A DNA stretch of 64,000 nt from Atherix ibis. Its lineage: Eukaryota > Arthropoda > Insecta > Diptera > Athericidae. The stretch covers positions 64,456,951-64,520,950 of the forward strand of contig OY282608.1 in NCBI GenBank assembly GCA_958298945.1, given 5' to 3'. Position numbers and translations under genes: made by a program. Below the pieces are notes generated by a model. That model made no database searches, was not told the DNA's origin, and was given only the letters and a program-made list of their open reading frames with translations. Below are positions 63,592 to 64,000 of the stretch, piece after piece. Numbering within the stretch: the stretch's first letter is position 1; the number at the start of each line of letters is the position of its first letter.

Positions 63592-64000
63592 TATAGGTTT
63601 GTTGGTTTGTTGTTTTATTTGTTTGCTGGTTTGTTTGGCTTGTTGGTTTGTTGGTTTGTTGGTTTGTTGGTTTGTTGGTTTGTTGGTTTGTTGGTTTATT
63701 TGTTTGTTGGTTTTTTGGTTTATTGGCTTGCTGGCTTGTTGGTTTGTTGGTTTGTCTGATTGTTAGTTTTTTGGTTTGTTGGTTTGTTGGCTTGTTGGTT
63801 TGTTGGTTTGTTGGCTTTTTGGTTTGTTGGTTTGTTGGTTTGTTGTTTTGTTGGCTTGTTGGTTTGTTGGCTTGGTGGCTTGTTGGTTTGTTGGTTTGTT
63901 GGCTTGTTGGTTTGTTGGTTTGTTGGTTTGTTGGTTTGTTGGTTTGTTGGTTTGTTGGTTTGTTGGTTTGTTGGTTTGTTGGCTTTTTGGCTTGTTGGTT
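63592..64000. repeat. ~0.58-kb tandem duplication at the right edge, copy 2 (cut by window end)
   Basis: The copy contains ataggtttg 63593, ttttatttgtttgctgg near 63613, tgtctgattgttag near 63754, ggctttttgg near 63814, ggcttggtgg near 63870 and a final ggctttttgg near 63982. It is still in array sequence at the last base, so the array continues beyond the window. Confidence 0.78.

Larger units (their letters stand above)
1..64000 (+). repeat. Octanucleotide satellite array (TTGTTGGT)n, >64 kb, single orientation
   Basis: From first to last base the sequence reads as direct repeats of TTGTTGGT, with TTGTTGGC as the second commonest unit, often in pairs. Other recurrent variants are TTGTTCGT, TTGTTTGT, TTGTTAGT, TTTTTGGT, TTATTTGT, TTGATTTG, TTGTTGCT and the compound ttacttgg. 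Uninterrupted perfect runs are short, at most about 15 units (near 1223-1346). Frame slips of 1-7 bp occur, for example tttttgg with one base lost or ttgaatgg, but the 8-bp rhythm always resumes. The + strand is T/G throughout and no inverted segment was found. Both ends of the window lie inside the array, so no flank is visible. It has no coding or RNA-gene content. A nuclear satellite is my inference from size and composition. Confidence 0.99.

Noticed and set aside
1..64000. Telomeric repeat array
   Set aside because: The unit is G/T-rich like telomeres but is TTGTTGGT, which is not one of the common telomere repeats I know (TTAGGG, TTTAGGG, TTAGG, TTGGGG types). Strong HOR structure and variant density are also unlike terminal telomere.
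1..64000. CRISPR array or phase-variable bacterial octanucleotide tract
   Set aside because: There are no unique spacers, and bacterial octanucleotide tracts are tens to hundreds of bases inside genes, not tens of kilobases.
1..64000. Inverted repeats, hairpins, terminators or tRNA/rRNA genes
   Set aside because: The + strand has too little A and C to pair with its own T and G. No cloverleaf or conserved RNA sequence was seen.
1..64000. Promoter, operator or Chi-like recombination motifs
   Set aside because: A/T-rich promoter boxes do not occur because A is rare, and short G/T motifs resembling Chi are expected by chance in such sequence, so no single site can be supported.

Overview
The whole 64 kb window is one uninterrupted, head-to-tail array of an 8-bp unit, TTGTTGGT (ACCAACAA on the other strand), with a common sister unit TTGTTGGC. 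I see no unique sequence, no credible protein-coding gene, and no rRNA, tRNA, CRISPR, transposon or origin. The array is already running at base 1 and still running at base 64000, so the true locus is longer than the window. Every unit has the same orientation: the + strand is almost only T and G throughout, with rare A and C that mark variant units. A satellite of this size and uniformity suggests a nuclear eukaryotic chromosome (heterochromatic, subtelomeric, pericentromeric or sex-linked). I cannot name the species, and an assembly artefact remains possible.

The unit contains no stop codon in any of its six frames, so long open frames occur by construction. Because 8 is not a multiple of 3, all three + frames encode the same octapeptide cycle (LLVCWFVG) and all three - frames encode TNKPTNQQ. 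I therefore annotate no CDS.

Above the 8-bp level there is a rich second layer. Rare variant units act as landmarks and recur in a fixed order, forming a higher-order repeat (HOR). One landmark, ttgaatgg, occurs 13 times (gaatgg at 6121, 7128, 12221, 14047, 19334, 22032, 25133, 28156, 33208, 42709, 48971, 51106, 60027). The spacings are 1.0, 5.1, 1.8, 5.3, 2.7, 3.1, 3.0, 5.1, 9.5, 6.3, 2.1 and 8.9 kb. Nested inside are recent tandem duplications: 1,007 bp (5.38-7.40 kb), ~1.3 kb (8.2-10.6 kb), ~1.84 kb (11.9-15.5 kb), ~2.69 kb (18.7-22.9 kb), 5.04 kb (27.2-37.3 kb), 1,176 bp (39.5-41.85 kb), 704 bp (55.95-57.36 kb) and ~0.58 kb (right edge). Dispersed direct copies lie 3.6, 8.4, 11.06 and 19.9 kb apart.

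Layout: 1-4.8 kb is irregular array lacking most cassette landmarks. 4.8-37.3 kb is successive HOR cassettes. 37.3-39.0 kb copies 17.4-19.1 kb. 39.0-42.4 kb is a distinct sub-array resembling the left end. 42.4-60 kb is HOR cassettes of a second subfamily, marked by a CTCAT landmark. 60-64 kb is a further cassette with a short tandem at the window edge. No genes work together here. The interest lies in how the array was built (direct segmental duplication, deletion and patchwork exchange) and in CpG-decay-like variation. Boundaries below come from reading landmarks by eye and are approximate unless stated.
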